Source: CAZMBI01 sp964564675 (GTDB lineage: Bacteria > Pseudomonadota > Alphaproteobacteria > Rickettsiales > UBA3002). From it: a stretch of DNA of 64,000 nucleotides. Shown here in pieces: positions 24,981 through 33,301 of this stretch; within the stretch, counting starts at the first letter, position 1; the number at the start of each line of letters is the position of its first letter. The DNA is taken from assembly GCA_964564675.1 (NCBI GenBank), contig CAZMBI010000012.1, positions 1 through 64,000 on the forward strand, given 5' to 3'. The translations under genes were made by a program, and so were the position numbers. The notes beneath the pieces are model-generated. The model did no database searches. It was given only the letters and a program-made list of their open reading frames with translations, and had not been told where the DNA came from.

Positions 24981-25055
24981 GCCGGAGTAGCTCAGTGGTA
25001 GAGCACGTCATTGGTAATGACGGGGTCGGAAGTTCAATTCTTCTCTCCGGCACCA
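24981..25055 (+). tRNA. tRNA-Thr (anticodon GGT)
   Basis: 75 bases including an encoded CCA. The acceptor stem GCCGGAG (24981-24987) pairs with CTCCGGC (25045-25051). The anticodon stem CGTCA/TGACG encloses the loop TTGGTAA with anticodon GGT (25013-25015), which reads ACC and ACU threonine codons. The T arm is GGAAG-TTCAATT-CTTCT. The D arm contains AGCTCAGTGGTAGAGC. All cloverleaf parts are present. Confidence 0.97.
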
Positions 25056-25140
25056 CTGTTTTGGGGATGATCATGCCCCAATTATTTGCACTCGCATTAT
25101 CGTTGACCGATAGCCGACTTTTCGCGCTGCATCATGACGC

Positions 25141-25176
25141 CCGCCGACGCCAGCGTCACCCCGCCGGCGTTTTTTC
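25141..25176 (+). terminator. Possible intrinsic terminator downstream of tRNA-Thr
   Basis: CGCCGACGC and GCCGGCG can pair imperfectly around a short loop and are followed by TTTTTT. It lies about 90 bases after the tRNA on the same strand and overlaps the last codons of the convergent sufE gene. The stem has a mismatch, so the call is tentative. Confidence 0.35.
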
Positions 25177-25596
25177 ATAATGCCGGGCCAGCTCCCTGAT
25201 ACGCCGGACCATGGCAAAAAACCCGTTGCTGCGGTTGGGGCTCAAATGCTGTTTGAGTCCGAGCGTGGCAAAAAAGGACTGCACATCAATGGCGGTGATC
25301 TCCGCCGGCGTTTTACCGGAATAGATACGCAGCAACAGTGCGATCAGCCCGCGTACGATATGGGCGTCACTGTCGGCGGCCAGATGCAACCGCTTATCGT
25401 CTGCCGGCTCGGCCACAAACCAGACCTGGCTGGCACAACCATGCACCTTGTTTTCGGGAACTTTGGCCGCTTCCGGCAGCGGCGGCAGGCGTTTGCCCAG
25501 ATCGATCAAGTAGGCATAACGTTCCTCCCAGTCGTCAAACAGGGCGAAATCCTCGATCATTTCCTGCATTTCCGGGGTCTTGGTTTGTGTCGTCAT
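25156..25596 (-). CDS. sufE: Cysteine desulfuration protein SufE
   Basis: 146-residue sulfur acceptor that takes persulfide from SufS and passes it to SufB. The active-site Cys lies in KVPENKVHGCASQVWFVAE, matching SufE. GLIALLLRIYSGKTPAEI and HLSPNRSNGFFAMVRRI are further family motifs. It is transcribed divergently from the suf operon across a spacer of about 100 bases that probably carries both promoters. Confidence 0.95.
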   Translation of the reverse strand: MTTQTKTPEMQEMIEDFALFDDWEERYAYLIDLGKRLPPLPEAAKVPENKVHGCASQVWFVAEPADDKRLHLAADSDAHIVRGLIALLLRIYSGKTPAEITAIDVQSFFATLGLKQHLSPNRSNGFFAMVRRIRELARHYEKTPAG

Positions 25597-25697
25597 AAAT
25601 AGTACTGTATGGGTCCTATTGACATGCGTTTCATGTTATACTAATTATAATGATGTAATCAGTACCAAGATAGTCCTAATTAAAGGAAGCTGCAAGG
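25597..25697. promoter_or_regulatory. Divergent sufE / suf operon promoter region
   Basis: AT-rich 101-base spacer. Toward the suf operon there is an extended -10 TGTTATACT (25634-25642) and a second -10-like TATAAT (25646-25651). A TTGACA (25619-25624) is present but spaced 12 or 21 bases from these, so it is not a standard -35 for either. TCCTAATTAAAGGA just before the Rrf2 gene is a near-palindrome. Autoregulation by the adjacent Rrf2 protein is expected from family behaviour; no specific operator is proven. Confidence 0.45.
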
Positions 25698-26174
25698 ATG
25701 ATTCGTTTAAGCCGCCTGGCCGATTATGCCGTCGTGCTCATGTGTGAAATGGCCCGGGCACCTGGTGCCGGGACGTTCAGCGCACGGCAACTGCACGAGC
25801 AGACCCATATCAGCCAGCCGGCGATTATGAAACTGTTGAAAATGCTGGCCGGCGCCGGGCTGGTGCGCTCCACCCGCGGGGCCAGCGGCGGCTATGCCCT
25901 GGCGTATGCGCCCGAAGATATCAGTATGTTTGATATCGTCAAAGCCATCGACGGGCCGGTTGCTATCACCATGTGCAGTCACGAGGCGGGTGAGCCATGC
26001 GCTTTTGAGGCCCATTGCACGGCGCGCAGCGGCTGGCGCGTGGTTAATCGTGCGTTGCAGAATACGCTGGCACAATTTAGTATCGCCGACTTTATGCACG
26101 CACATCAAGATCATAACACAACAACACAGACGATTGAAAAGGACACAGTATGTATACCGCAAGCGATTCCCTAG
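25698..26174 (+). CDS. Rrf2-family SUF operon regulator (iron-sulfur sensing)
   Basis: 158 residues with the Rrf2 winged-helix start MIRLSRLADYAVVLMCEMAR, recognition segment ISQPAIMKLLKMLAGAGLV, the RGASGGYALAY wing and three cysteines in CSHEAGEPCAFEAHC, the expected Fe-S ligand loop of IscR/RirA/SufR-type regulators. In Alphaproteobacteria such a protein heads the suf operon and adjusts it to Fe-S demand. GGAAGCTGCAAGG supplies the ribosome site. Its last 25 bases overlap sufB, indicating coupling. Confidence 0.92.
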   Translation: MIRLSRLADYAVVLMCEMARAPGAGTFSARQLHEQTHISQPAIMKLLKMLAGAGLVRSTRGASGGYALAYAPEDISMFDIVKAIDGPVAITMCSHEAGEPCAFEAHCTARSGWRVVNRALQNTLAQFSIADFMHAHQDHNTTTQTIEKDTVCIPQAIP

Positions 26175-27658
26175 AGCCTGCTGCCCAACCCGTGCCCAGT
26201 GCCTATAGCGACGGCCCGTCTGCCGAAGATGTGGTGCAGCGCGAATATAAGCACGGCTTTGTCACCCGCGTAGAATCGGACAAGGCCCCCAAGGGCTTAA
26301 ACGAGGAGACCGTGCGCTTTATCTCCGCCAAGAAGGGTGAGCCGGAATGGCTGCTCGAATGGCGGCTAAAAGCCTATCGCCTGTTTATGCAGCAACTGGA
26401 AACCCAGCAGGTGCCGACCTGGGCCAATGTCGATTATCCCGATATCGACTACCAGAATTATCATTATTTCTCGGCGCCCAAAACCAAGGAGAAGCCGCAA
26501 AGCCTCGACGAGGTGGACCCGGAGATTCTGCGCACCTATGAAAAGCTCGGCATTCCCCTGCAGGAGCAAAAGGCGCTGGCCGGCGTGGCGGTGGATGCCG
26601 TGTTCGATTCGGTCTCGGTGGGCACCACCTTCAAAGAGGAGCTGACCAAGGCCGGAGTTGTGTTCTGCCCGATCTCCGAAGCGGTGCACAGCCATCCGGA
26701 ACTGGTGAAAAAATATCTGGGTAGCGTCGTGCCTTATTCTGATAATTTCTTTGCCACGCTCAATTCGGCAGTTTTTTCCGACGGATCGTTCGTTTATATC
26801 CCCGAAGGCGTCGAATGTCCGCTGGAGCTGTCCACCTATTTCCGCATTAACGAGGCGGAAACCGGCCAGTTCGAACGCACATTGATTATCGCCGACAAAG
26901 GCAGCAAGGTAAGCTATCTAGAAGGCTGCACCGCTCCCATGCGCGATGAAAATCAACTACATGCGGCAGTGGTCGAGCTGGTGGCGCTGGATGATGCGCA
27001 AATCAAATATTCCACCGTGCAAAACTGGTATCCGGGCGATGCCGAAGGCAAAGGCGGGATTTATAACTTCGTCACCAAGCGCGGCGCCTGCCGGGGCAAG
27101 CGCTCGAAGATCTCGTGGACGCAGCTGGAAACCGGCTCGGCCATCACCTGGAAATATCCCAGCTGCATTCTGCAGGGCGATGATTCGGTGGGCGAGTTTT
27201 ATTCGGTCGCCGTGACCAATGCCCGCCAGCAAGCCGACACCGGCACCAAGATGATTCATCTGGGCAAAAACACCCGCAGCACGATTATCTCTAAGGGGAT
27301 CTCAGCCGGGCACAGCGCCAATACTTATCGCGGGCTGGTGCGCATTCAGCCCGGCGCCGACAACGCCCGCAATTTCACCCAGTGCGATTCGCTGCTGATC
27401 GGCAGCCATTGCGGGGCAAGCACCGTACCGTATATCGAGACCAAGAACCAGACCGCACATGTGGGACATGAGGCCACGACCTCTAAAATCAGCGAAGACC
27501 AGCTGTATTATTGCCTGCAGCGCGGGATAAGCGAGGAGGATGCGATTTCCACCATCGTCAACGGATTCTGCAAGGACGTACTAAACGAGCTGCCGATGGA
27601 ATTCGCCGTGGAGGCGAAGGCGCTGCTCAGCGTCAGCCTGGAAGGCGCTGTCGGTTAA
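26150..27658 (+). CDS. sufB: Fe-S cluster assembly scaffold SufB
   Basis: 502-residue core subunit of the SufBC2D scaffold. Typical motifs: GLNEETVRFISAKKGEPEWL near the start, YPDIDYQNYHYFSAPK, EGVECPLELSTYFRIN, YLEGCTAPMRDENQLHAAVV, and NARNFTQCDSLLIGSHCGAS with the Cys that accepts sulfur. It receives sulfane sulfur through SufE and assembles clusters in the cytoplasm. The gene overlaps the regulator and is followed after 27 bases by sufC. Confidence 0.97.
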   Translation: MYTASDSLEPAAQPVPSAYSDGPSAEDVVQREYKHGFVTRVESDKAPKGLNEETVRFISAKKGEPEWLLEWRLKAYRLFMQQLETQQVPTWANVDYPDIDYQNYHYFSAPKTKEKPQSLDEVDPEILRTYEKLGIPLQEQKALAGVAVDAVFDSVSVGTTFKEELTKAGVVFCPISEAVHSHPELVKKYLGSVVPYSDNFFATLNSAVFSDGSFVYIPEGVECPLELSTYFRINEAETGQFERTLIIADKGSKVSYLEGCTAPMRDENQLHAAVVELVALDDAQIKYSTVQNWYPGDAEGKGGIYNFVTKRGACRGKRSKISWTQLETGSAITWKYPSCILQGDDSVGEFYSVAVTNARQQADTGTKMIHLGKNTRSTIISKGISAGHSANTYRGLVRIQPGADNARNFTQCDSLLIGSHCGASTVPYIETKNQTAHVGHEATTSKISEDQLYYCLQRGISEEDAISTIVNGFCKDVLNELPMEFAVEAKALLSVSLEGAVG

Positions 27659-27685
27659 TCATTCACACCAGTGAGGGACACATCT

Positions 27686-28447
27686 ATGTTAGAGATTAAA
27701 AACGCACATTGCGCCGTTGATCAAAAAGACATCCTGCAGGGGCTCGATTTGGATATTAAACCTGGCGAGGTGCACGCCATTATGGGGCCAAACGGTACCG
27801 GTAAGAGCACCCTGTCGCACCTGTTGGCCGGACGCGAAGGTTATGTGCTCAGCGAAGGCTCCATCCGTTTCGAGCAGCAGGACCTGACCGCCATGAGCAC
27901 GGATGAACGCGCCCGCGCCGGCATTTTTCTCGCTTTTCAATATCCGGTGGAAATTCCCGGCGTCTCGTCGATGAATTTTCTGAAATCGGCGGTGAATGCC
28001 GTGCGCCGGGCCCGCGGCGAAGAAGAGCTTGACGGCGTGGCGTTTCTCAAGCAGGTGCGCGAAAAGGCGCGGATTCTCAATCTCGATGAAGCGATGCTCA
28101 AACGCTCGGTCAATCAGGGCTTTTCCGGCGGTGAGAAAAAGCGCTTCGAGATGTTGCAAATGATGCTGATGGAGCCCAAGTTCACCATTCTTGACGAGGT
28201 GGATTCCGGCCTGGATATTGATGCGCTGAAAACCGTCGCCGATGCGATCAATGCCGCGCGTGACCCCGGGCACGCATTTTTGATTATCACCCACTATCAG
28301 CGCCTGCTCAGCTATGTCACCCCGGATGTGGTGCATATTCTCAATCAGGGGCGCATTGTGATGTCCGGCGGGCCGCAGGTCGCCGAACAGCTGGAGCGGG
28401 AAGGATATAAAGCGTTTGGAATTGAAGACAAAGCGGATGTCGCCTGA
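27686..28447 (+). CDS. sufC: Fe-S cluster assembly ATPase SufC
   Basis: 253-residue ABC-type ATPase of the SufBC2D complex: Walker A IMGPNGTGKSTLSHLLAG, Q-loop FLAFQYPVEIPGVSSMNFL, signature FSGGEKKRFEMLQMML, Walker B FTILDEVDSGLD and the H-loop IITHYQRLL. No membrane domain exists; its ATPase drives conformational change in SufB/D. ATG 27686 follows GTGAGGGA. Its stop overlaps the sufD start by one base (TGATG). Confidence 0.97.
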   Translation: MLEIKNAHCAVDQKDILQGLDLDIKPGEVHAIMGPNGTGKSTLSHLLAGREGYVLSEGSIRFEQQDLTAMSTDERARAGIFLAFQYPVEIPGVSSMNFLKSAVNAVRRARGEEELDGVAFLKQVREKARILNLDEAMLKRSVNQGFSGGEKKRFEMLQMMLMEPKFTILDEVDSGLDIDALKTVADAINAARDPGHAFLIITHYQRLLSYVTPDVVHILNQGRIVMSGGPQVAEQLEREGYKAFGIEDKADVA

Positions 28448-29724
28448 TGCAAGCTACCGTATTACAACACAAAGCCCATAGCCCGGCCGATCGCAACGAC
28501 GACTGGCAGGCGGTGCGGGCAATTGCCGCGCAATGCTTTGCCACCCACGGCTTTCCGAGTAAAAAGCTGGAACCGTGGAAATATACCAGCCTGAAACTGG
28601 CGGACGCCGCGCTTATTCCCGCCGCGCCGACATTTCAGGCGGACGCACAAGAGGCGCTGGCGGGCCATTATGTGATGACGCTGGTTGACGGCCGGGTGGA
28701 CAGTGCGCGCAGTCGGCTGCCTTCCGCGCTTTCCGTCGTCTCGCTGAGCGATGGGCAGGACGCCGCCGGTATGGCCGTTATCCGCCGGCTATATCGGGAA
28801 GCCTATGTCACGGATCCGGCCGCCATGACGCTGACCCTAAACATCGCCCGCGCCGAAGAAGCGCTGGTGCTGCATCTGCCGGCCGGTGCCTCGCTCGACG
28901 CACCGCTGGAAATCCATCATGTGCTCAGCGATGATACCAGCGGCAGCCGCTATAGCCAGCTGTGGCTATGGCTTGAGGCAGACAGCAACCTCACCCTGCT
29001 TGAGCGGTTCTACGGAGCATCCGACGAAACGGTGGAAACGCTGTCGCAGGTGCAAAACCACATCACCGTCATGCGGCTGGATAAGGCCGCGCATCTGGCG
29101 CATTACCGCGTTCAGGATGCCCCGCGCACCAGTTATCATCTGTATACCGCGCGGCTTGAGCTGGCCGATCATAGCGATTACCGCGCCTTCACGCTTTCCG
29201 CCGGCGGCCAGCTCAGCCGCCAGGAGACCCGCGCTGCGCTCAATGGTCGGCATATCCGCTGCGACCAGCAGGGTATTACACTTGGCACCGGAGACCAGCA
29301 TCATGATGCCTTTCTGCCAGTGTGGCACCACCAGCCGGAAAGCTTCAGCAACCAGCATTTCCGCCAGCTGCTTGACGGCCAGGCGAAGGGCATTTTTTAC
29401 GGCAGCGTGCAGGTGCCCGAACACAGTCACAAAACCGAAGCCCACCAGCTCAACCATAACATGTTGCTGTCGGGTAAGGCCCAGGCATTCACACGGCCGG
29501 AGCTCGATATCTTCACCGATGATGTGGTCTGTTCGCACGGGGCGACGGTGGGCAACCTGGACGAGCAGGCGCTGTATTATCTGCAAACGCGCGGGGTGAG
29601 TCGCGAGGCCGCCAAACGCATGCTGATCCGCGCCTTCGCCGAAAAAATGCTGGAGGAGATCCCGCACGCGGCGGTGCGCGATCTGATGCGGCAACACTTA
29701 CATAACGCAAGCGAAAGGACGTAA
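28447..29724 (+). CDS. sufD: Fe-S cluster assembly protein SufD
   Basis: 425-residue paralogue of SufB. N-terminal KKLEPWKYTSLK, then the beta-helix region and the conserved C-terminal block HNMLLSGKAQAFTRPELDIF, then DDVVCSHGATVGNLDEQALY and YLQTRGVSREAAKRMLI. It pairs with SufB and is thought to help iron entry. It is directly coupled to sufC (shared TGATG) and followed by sufS after 7 bases. Confidence 0.95.
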   Translation: MQATVLQHKAHSPADRNDDWQAVRAIAAQCFATHGFPSKKLEPWKYTSLKLADAALIPAAPTFQADAQEALAGHYVMTLVDGRVDSARSRLPSALSVVSLSDGQDAAGMAVIRRLYREAYVTDPAAMTLTLNIARAEEALVLHLPAGASLDAPLEIHHVLSDDTSGSRYSQLWLWLEADSNLTLLERFYGASDETVETLSQVQNHITVMRLDKAAHLAHYRVQDAPRTSYHLYTARLELADHSDYRAFTLSAGGQLSRQETRAALNGRHIRCDQQGITLGTGDQHHDAFLPVWHHQPESFSNQHFRQLLDGQAKGIFYGSVQVPEHSHKTEAHQLNHNMLLSGKAQAFTRPELDIFTDDVVCSHGATVGNLDEQALYYLQTRGVSREAAKRMLIRAFAEKMLEEIPHAAVRDLMRQHLHNASERT

Positions 29725-29731
29725 TCCGATC

Positions 29732-30994
29732 ATGGCAATGCCGGCAACCCAGATGCAACCCAGCGCAGCCTTTGACCCGGAAAGCATTCGGCGCGATTTT
29801 CCCGCACTGCAGCAAGACATGCGCGGCAAACCGCTTGCGTTTCTTGATTCGGCCGCCAGCGCACAAAAGCCGCAGGTGGTGCTTGACCGGCTGCACGACG
29901 TCTATGCCAGGCAATATGCCAATATTCACCGTGGCCTGTATGCCTTAAGCGAAGCGGCCACCGAAGCCTTTGAGGCCAGCCGCGCGCGCGTGGCGCGCTT
30001 TGTCAATGCGGCCTCGGCTGAGGAAATCATCTTCACCCGCGGGGCGACCGAGGCCATCAATCTGGTCGCGCACAGCTATGGCGGCCAGCTATTGCAACCG
30101 GGCGATGAGATCGTGCTTTCGGCGATGGAGCATCACGCCAATATCGTCCCCTGGCAGGAAATAGCCGGGAAGACCGGGGCCAGCCTGCGGGTGATTCCGG
30201 TCACGGATGCCGGCGAACTCGATATGTCCGCCTTCCATGCGGCGCTTAGCACGCGCAGCAAAATCGTCACCATGCTGCAGACATCCAACGCGCTGGGCAC
30301 CAACCTGCCGATGGCGGAGATTATCAAGGCCGCGCACGCCGCCGGTGCAGTGGTGCTGGTGGATGCCTGCCAGTCCGCCGTGCATGAGCCCATCGACGTA
30401 CAGGCGCTGGATGCCGATTTCCTGATATGCTCCGGGCACAAACTCTATGGCCCCAACGGCACCGGGATACTTTATGGCAAATATCACCTCCTGGAGCAGA
30501 TGCCGCCGTATCAGACCGGTGGCGAGATGATTGAACACGTGGATTTCGAACAGGGCACCAGCTTCCAGAAGCCGCCGCTGCGCTTTGAAGCGGGCACGCC
30601 CGTTATCGCCGAGGTGATTGCGCTGGCCGCGGCGCTTGACTATATTGATGCGCAGGATCGCGCAGCGGTTAAAGCGCATGAGCTGCAACTGTTGCGTTAT
30701 GCGAGCGAGGAAATCCGCAAATTGCCGGGCTTTCGCCTCATCGGCACGGCTCCGGACAAGGCCGCGATTCTTTCCTTCGTTCACGAGGAAGCGCATCCCA
30801 ACGATATCGGCGCGATTCTGGATCAGTGCGGGGTGGCTGTGCGCGCCGGCCATCACTGCGCCATGCCGTTGATGAAACGGCTGGGCCTGCCGGCCACCGT
30901 GCGCGCCTCCTTTGCCATGTATAACACGACCGCCGATGTCGACGCGCTGATCGCCGGGCTGCATAAAGTCAACAAACTGTTCGGAGTGGCGTGA
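29732..30994 (+). CDS. sufS: Cysteine desulfurase SufS
   Basis: 420-residue class II cysteine desulfurase that releases sulfur from cysteine as a persulfide. PLP lysine lies in LICSGHKLYGPNGTGILYGK; the catalytic Cys is in RAGHHCAMPLMKRLG; PLP-pocket motifs ATEAINLVAHSYG and SAMEHHANIVPWQ are present. It hands sulfur to SufE, whose gene is divergent at the operon head. The stop overlaps the next gene by one base. Confidence 0.96.
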   Translation: MAMPATQMQPSAAFDPESIRRDFPALQQDMRGKPLAFLDSAASAQKPQVVLDRLHDVYARQYANIHRGLYALSEAATEAFEASRARVARFVNAASAEEIIFTRGATEAINLVAHSYGGQLLQPGDEIVLSAMEHHANIVPWQEIAGKTGASLRVIPVTDAGELDMSAFHAALSTRSKIVTMLQTSNALGTNLPMAEIIKAAHAAGAVVLVDACQSAVHEPIDVQALDADFLICSGHKLYGPNGTGILYGKYHLLEQMPPYQTGGEMIEHVDFEQGTSFQKPPLRFEAGTPVIAEVIALAAALDYIDAQDRAAVKAHELQLLRYASEEIRKLPGFRLIGTAPDKAAILSFVHEEAHPNDIGAILDQCGVAVRAGHHCAMPLMKRLGLPATVRASFAMYNTTADVDALIAGLHKVNKLFGVA

Positions 30995-31407
30995 TGGAGT
31001 TACGTGATTTTATCGATGCCGCCGCCAAAAACGACGAGCTGCTGGAAGCCCTGCACAACCAGCCGCTCAGCGACGCACAGCGTACGGCCATCGAGTCCGC
31101 CGGCTCGCTGCGCGAGCAAATCATCGCCATCCTGCAGACCGTGCAGGATCCGGAGATGCCGATCAATATCTGGGATCTGGGGCTTGTCTACCGGCTGGAT
31201 GTCTCGGCGGAAGGCGACGTGGCGATCGATATGACGCTGACCGCGCCCGGCTGCCCGGTTGCCGGCGCCATGCCGGCGGAGGTGGAAAAGCGGATTAAAG
31301 CGCTTGCGCCGAACGTGGGCTCGGTGAGCGTTAATCTGGTCTGGGCGCCGCGCTGGCATAAAGACATGATGTCGGATGATGCAAAATTATTACTGGATAT
31401 GTGGTGA
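30994..31407 (+). CDS. sufT: SUF system Fe-S maturation protein SufT (DUF59)
   Basis: 137 residues. An N-terminal helical region is followed by a MIP18/DUF59 domain with VQDPEMPINIWDLGLVYRLD and LTAPGCPVAGAMPAEVEKRI, then VNLVWAPRWHKDMMSDDAKL. SufT proteins help deliver Fe-S clusters to target proteins. It overlaps sufS by one base (TGATG), confirming ATG 30994 as the start. Confidence 0.92.
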   Translation: MELRDFIDAAAKNDELLEALHNQPLSDAQRTAIESAGSLREQIIAILQTVQDPEMPINIWDLGLVYRLDVSAEGDVAIDMTLTAPGCPVAGAMPAEVEKRIKALAPNVGSVSVNLVWAPRWHKDMMSDDAKLLLDMW

Positions 31408-31417
31408 TGGAGGACTT

Positions 31418-31762
31418 ATGGCACAGGATATCATTCAACTAACCGATCGCGCCGCGGAGTATATCCGCCATATCATTGTGCAGGGCCAGGAGCAGAGCAA
31501 ATCCTATATCGGCCTGCGTATTGGTATTAAGAAAGGCGGCTGCTCCGGCAGCGAGTATGATTTCCAGTATGCGGAGAGCAAAGGCCCCTATGAGGAGGAA
31601 ATTAACAGTAAGGGCGTGCGCGTGTTTATCGATCCGGCGGCCACGCTCAAACTGATCGGTAGCGAAATGGATTATGTCGATAACAAACTCTCCGCCGGGT
31701 TTGTTTTTCACAATCCGAACGAACAGGGCAGCTGCGGCTGCGGTAAATCGGTCAAACTGTAG
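31418..31762 (+). CDS. A-type Fe-S carrier protein (SufA/ErpA family)
   Basis: 114 residues with the three conserved Fe-S cysteines: GIKKGGCSGSEYDFQYA and the C-terminal GSCGCGKS. A-type carriers receive clusters from SufBCD and pass them to client proteins. The member cannot be resolved further between SufA and ErpA by motif alone; its position inside the suf operon favours SufA. ATG 31418 has GGAGG 5 bases upstream. Confidence 0.93.
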   Translation: MAQDIIQLTDRAAEYIRHIIVQGQEQSKSYIGLRIGIKKGGCSGSEYDFQYAESKGPYEEEINSKGVRVFIDPAATLKLIGSEMDYVDNKLSAGFVFHNPNEQGSCGCGKSVKL

Positions 31763-31774
31763 AAAGGAGATCGC

Positions 31775-31999
31775 ATGCCCATCTCACAGACAGAGTTAAC
31801 CACTACCCTGCAACAGCATTTCCCAGAGGCCGAACTGCACTGCGTCGATCTGGCGGGTGATGACAATCACTGGGAAGTCACCGTGGTCGATGCCGGCTTT
31901 AAGGGCAAGTCGCGCATCCAGCAGCACCGCATGGTGCAGCAGGCACTTGCCGGGCATGATATCCATGCACTTTCCATTAAAACCCAAACCCAAACATGA
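31775..31999 (+). CDS. bolA: BolA family protein
   Basis: 74 residues of BolA fold: LTTTLQQHFPEAELHCVDLA, HWEVTVVDAGFKGKSRIQQH, RMVQQALAGHDIHALSIKTQ. The 'F.GKSRIQQHRMV' helix is the BolA signature, and His residues there can share a [2Fe-2S] cluster with a CGFS glutaredoxin. The adjacent downstream gene encodes just such a partner. AAAGGAG precedes the start. Confidence 0.93.
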   Translation: MPISQTELTTTLQQHFPEAELHCVDLAGDDNHWEVTVVDAGFKGKSRIQQHRMVQQALAGHDIHALSIKTQTQT

Positions 32000-32006
32000 G
32001 GAACCC

Positions 32007-32342
32007 ATGACTGAAAACCCGATTTTTGCTGAGATCGAAAAAGATATTCAAAGCAGTGACATCGTCCTGTTTATGAAAGGAACCAAAGAGATGCCGCAGT
32101 GCGGATTTTCCTCGGCGATTTCCGGCCTGCTCACCCAGATGAACCTGCCGTTCAAGGCGGTGAATGTGCTCGAAAATCAGGAATTGCGCGAAGGCATCAA
32201 GCAATATACGGACTGGCCAACCATTCCGCAGCTATATGTCAAAGGCGAATTCATCGGCGGCTATGACATCGTCAAGGATATGTATCAGCAGGGCGAATTC
32301 CAGGAACTGATGAAGGAAAAAGGCCTGTTGGCTGCGGCTTAA
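32007..32342 (+). CDS. grxD: Monothiol CGFS glutaredoxin (Grx4/GrxD type)
   Basis: 111 residues with active site KEMPQCGFSSAI, WPTIPQLYVKGEFIGGYDIV for glutathione binding and the usual C-terminal helix. Such proteins carry a glutathione-ligated [2Fe-2S] cluster and work with BolA in iron sensing and cluster delivery. It closes the suf operon. Its stop shares TTAA with the convergent blh stop (4-base overlap), so there is no space for a dedicated terminator. Confidence 0.95.
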   Translation: MTENPIFAEIEKDIQSSDIVLFMKGTKEMPQCGFSSAISGLLTQMNLPFKAVNVLENQELREGIKQYTDWPTIPQLYVKGEFIGGYDIVKDMYQQGEFQELMKEKGLLAAA

Positions 32343-33301
32343 CCGTCCTCTTGTGCCGCGTCCGCCGGCTGAGTGGCCGACCCGCCTGCCAGTGCGTGCG
32401 CCGCCACATGGGCGAAAGTTAATGCCGCCAGCGGGATGAAAAACGCGTGTAGCGTGCGCTCGGGATGGGCCTGCAGCACGCGCTGCCACTCTTCGGCATA
32501 CAGCAACCCGGCACCTGCCAGCAGCGGCAGCCCGATGGCACAAGCGGCAGCACGCCGCCTGCCGCGCACGGAAAGTACGCCGCTTACTTGCGCGTAATGC
32601 CGCGGCGTATGCCATAACGCAAAATACAGCGTAAACGATAGCAGCGGCGGCAACAGCACCAGCAACGCGCATAACAACAGCGTTTCAAGGGCAAACCGCA
32701 GATGATGCGCGATCAGGCTGAGCGCCAGGGTGGCGGCCGCCACCCATGCCGCCGGTATCCATGCCGCCGGTATCCATGCCGCCGGTATCCATGCCGCCGG
32801 CGCCAGCCACAGCGTGCTGTCGCCAAGCAGGGCGAAATAATGCGCCGTGTCCGCCTGCGCCAGATAGGGCAGCACAATAATCGCCGCGCCGCGCGCCGCT
32901 GACTGCAGCCGCGGATAACGTAGCGCCGCGCCATAGGCCCGCACATCCTGCTCACCAAAATGCCATGCCGCCAGCAGCAAAAATCCAAGCAGCGCCAGCG
33001 CCGGAAGCAACAACCACAACGCTCCGTACAGGGTAATCAGTGCGACATATATCATAGCTCCCAGCGGCATCGCATGCGGCCCGCGCCAGCCGCAGCGCCG
33101 CGCCAGTGCCGGCAAAATGGCAAAGTCGGTCAACCCGTGCGGCACGCCGATGACACCGGCAAATAACACCAGCCATAACATTTGCTCCGCCAGCCCGGGT
33201 GCCGCCCACAGGAAATAGGCGCCAAGAGCGAGGCTGAGGCTGAATGCCGCCATCCAATGCCAGCCCATCCAGCGGGCGGTGGAGAGGGAATGAGATTTCA
33301 T
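32339..33301 (-). CDS. blh: Beta-carotene 15,15'-dioxygenase, Brp/Blh family (retinal synthesis)
   Basis: 320-residue multi-pass membrane enzyme that cleaves beta-carotene into two retinals, the rhodopsin chromophore. Conserved metal-binding His motifs: GVPHGLTDFAIL, LAAWHFGEQDV and LYFALWHTPRHYAQV. Many transmembrane helices are predicted. Last gene of the crt cluster, overlapping crtY by 4 bases. Internally it carries four tandem copies of a 15-base unit (32745-32804), encoding repeats of AWIPA at a helix edge. That tract is not a conserved part of the family as I know it and may be variable. Confidence 0.9.
   Translation of the reverse strand: MKSHSLSTARWMGWHWMAAFSLSLALGAYFLWAAPGLAEQMLWLVLFAGVIGVPHGLTDFAILPALARRCGWRGPHAMPLGAMIYVALITLYGALWLLLPALALLGFLLLAAWHFGEQDVRAYGAALRYPRLQSAARGAAIIVLPYLAQADTAHYFALLGDSTLWLAPAAWIPAAWIPAAWIPAAWVAAATLALSLIAHHLRFALETLLLCALLVLLPPLLSFTLYFALWHTPRHYAQVSGVLSVRGRRRAAACAIGLPLLAGAGLLYAEEWQRVLQAHPERTLHAFFIPLAALTFAHVAAHALAGGSATQPADAAQEDG
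32745..32804. repeat. Four tandem 15-bp repeats inside blh
   Basis: CATGCCGCCGGTATC repeats at 32745, 32760 and 32775, with a fourth variant CATGCCGCCGGCGCC at 32790. Each unit adds five residues to the protein, so copy changes stay in frame. The three first copies are identical, which implies recent expansion or active slippage. Confidence 0.9.

Noticed and set aside
25619..25651. TTGACA as a standard -35 for the suf promoter
   Set aside because: Spacing to the two -10 candidates is 12 and 21 bases; an extended -10 is the better reading.
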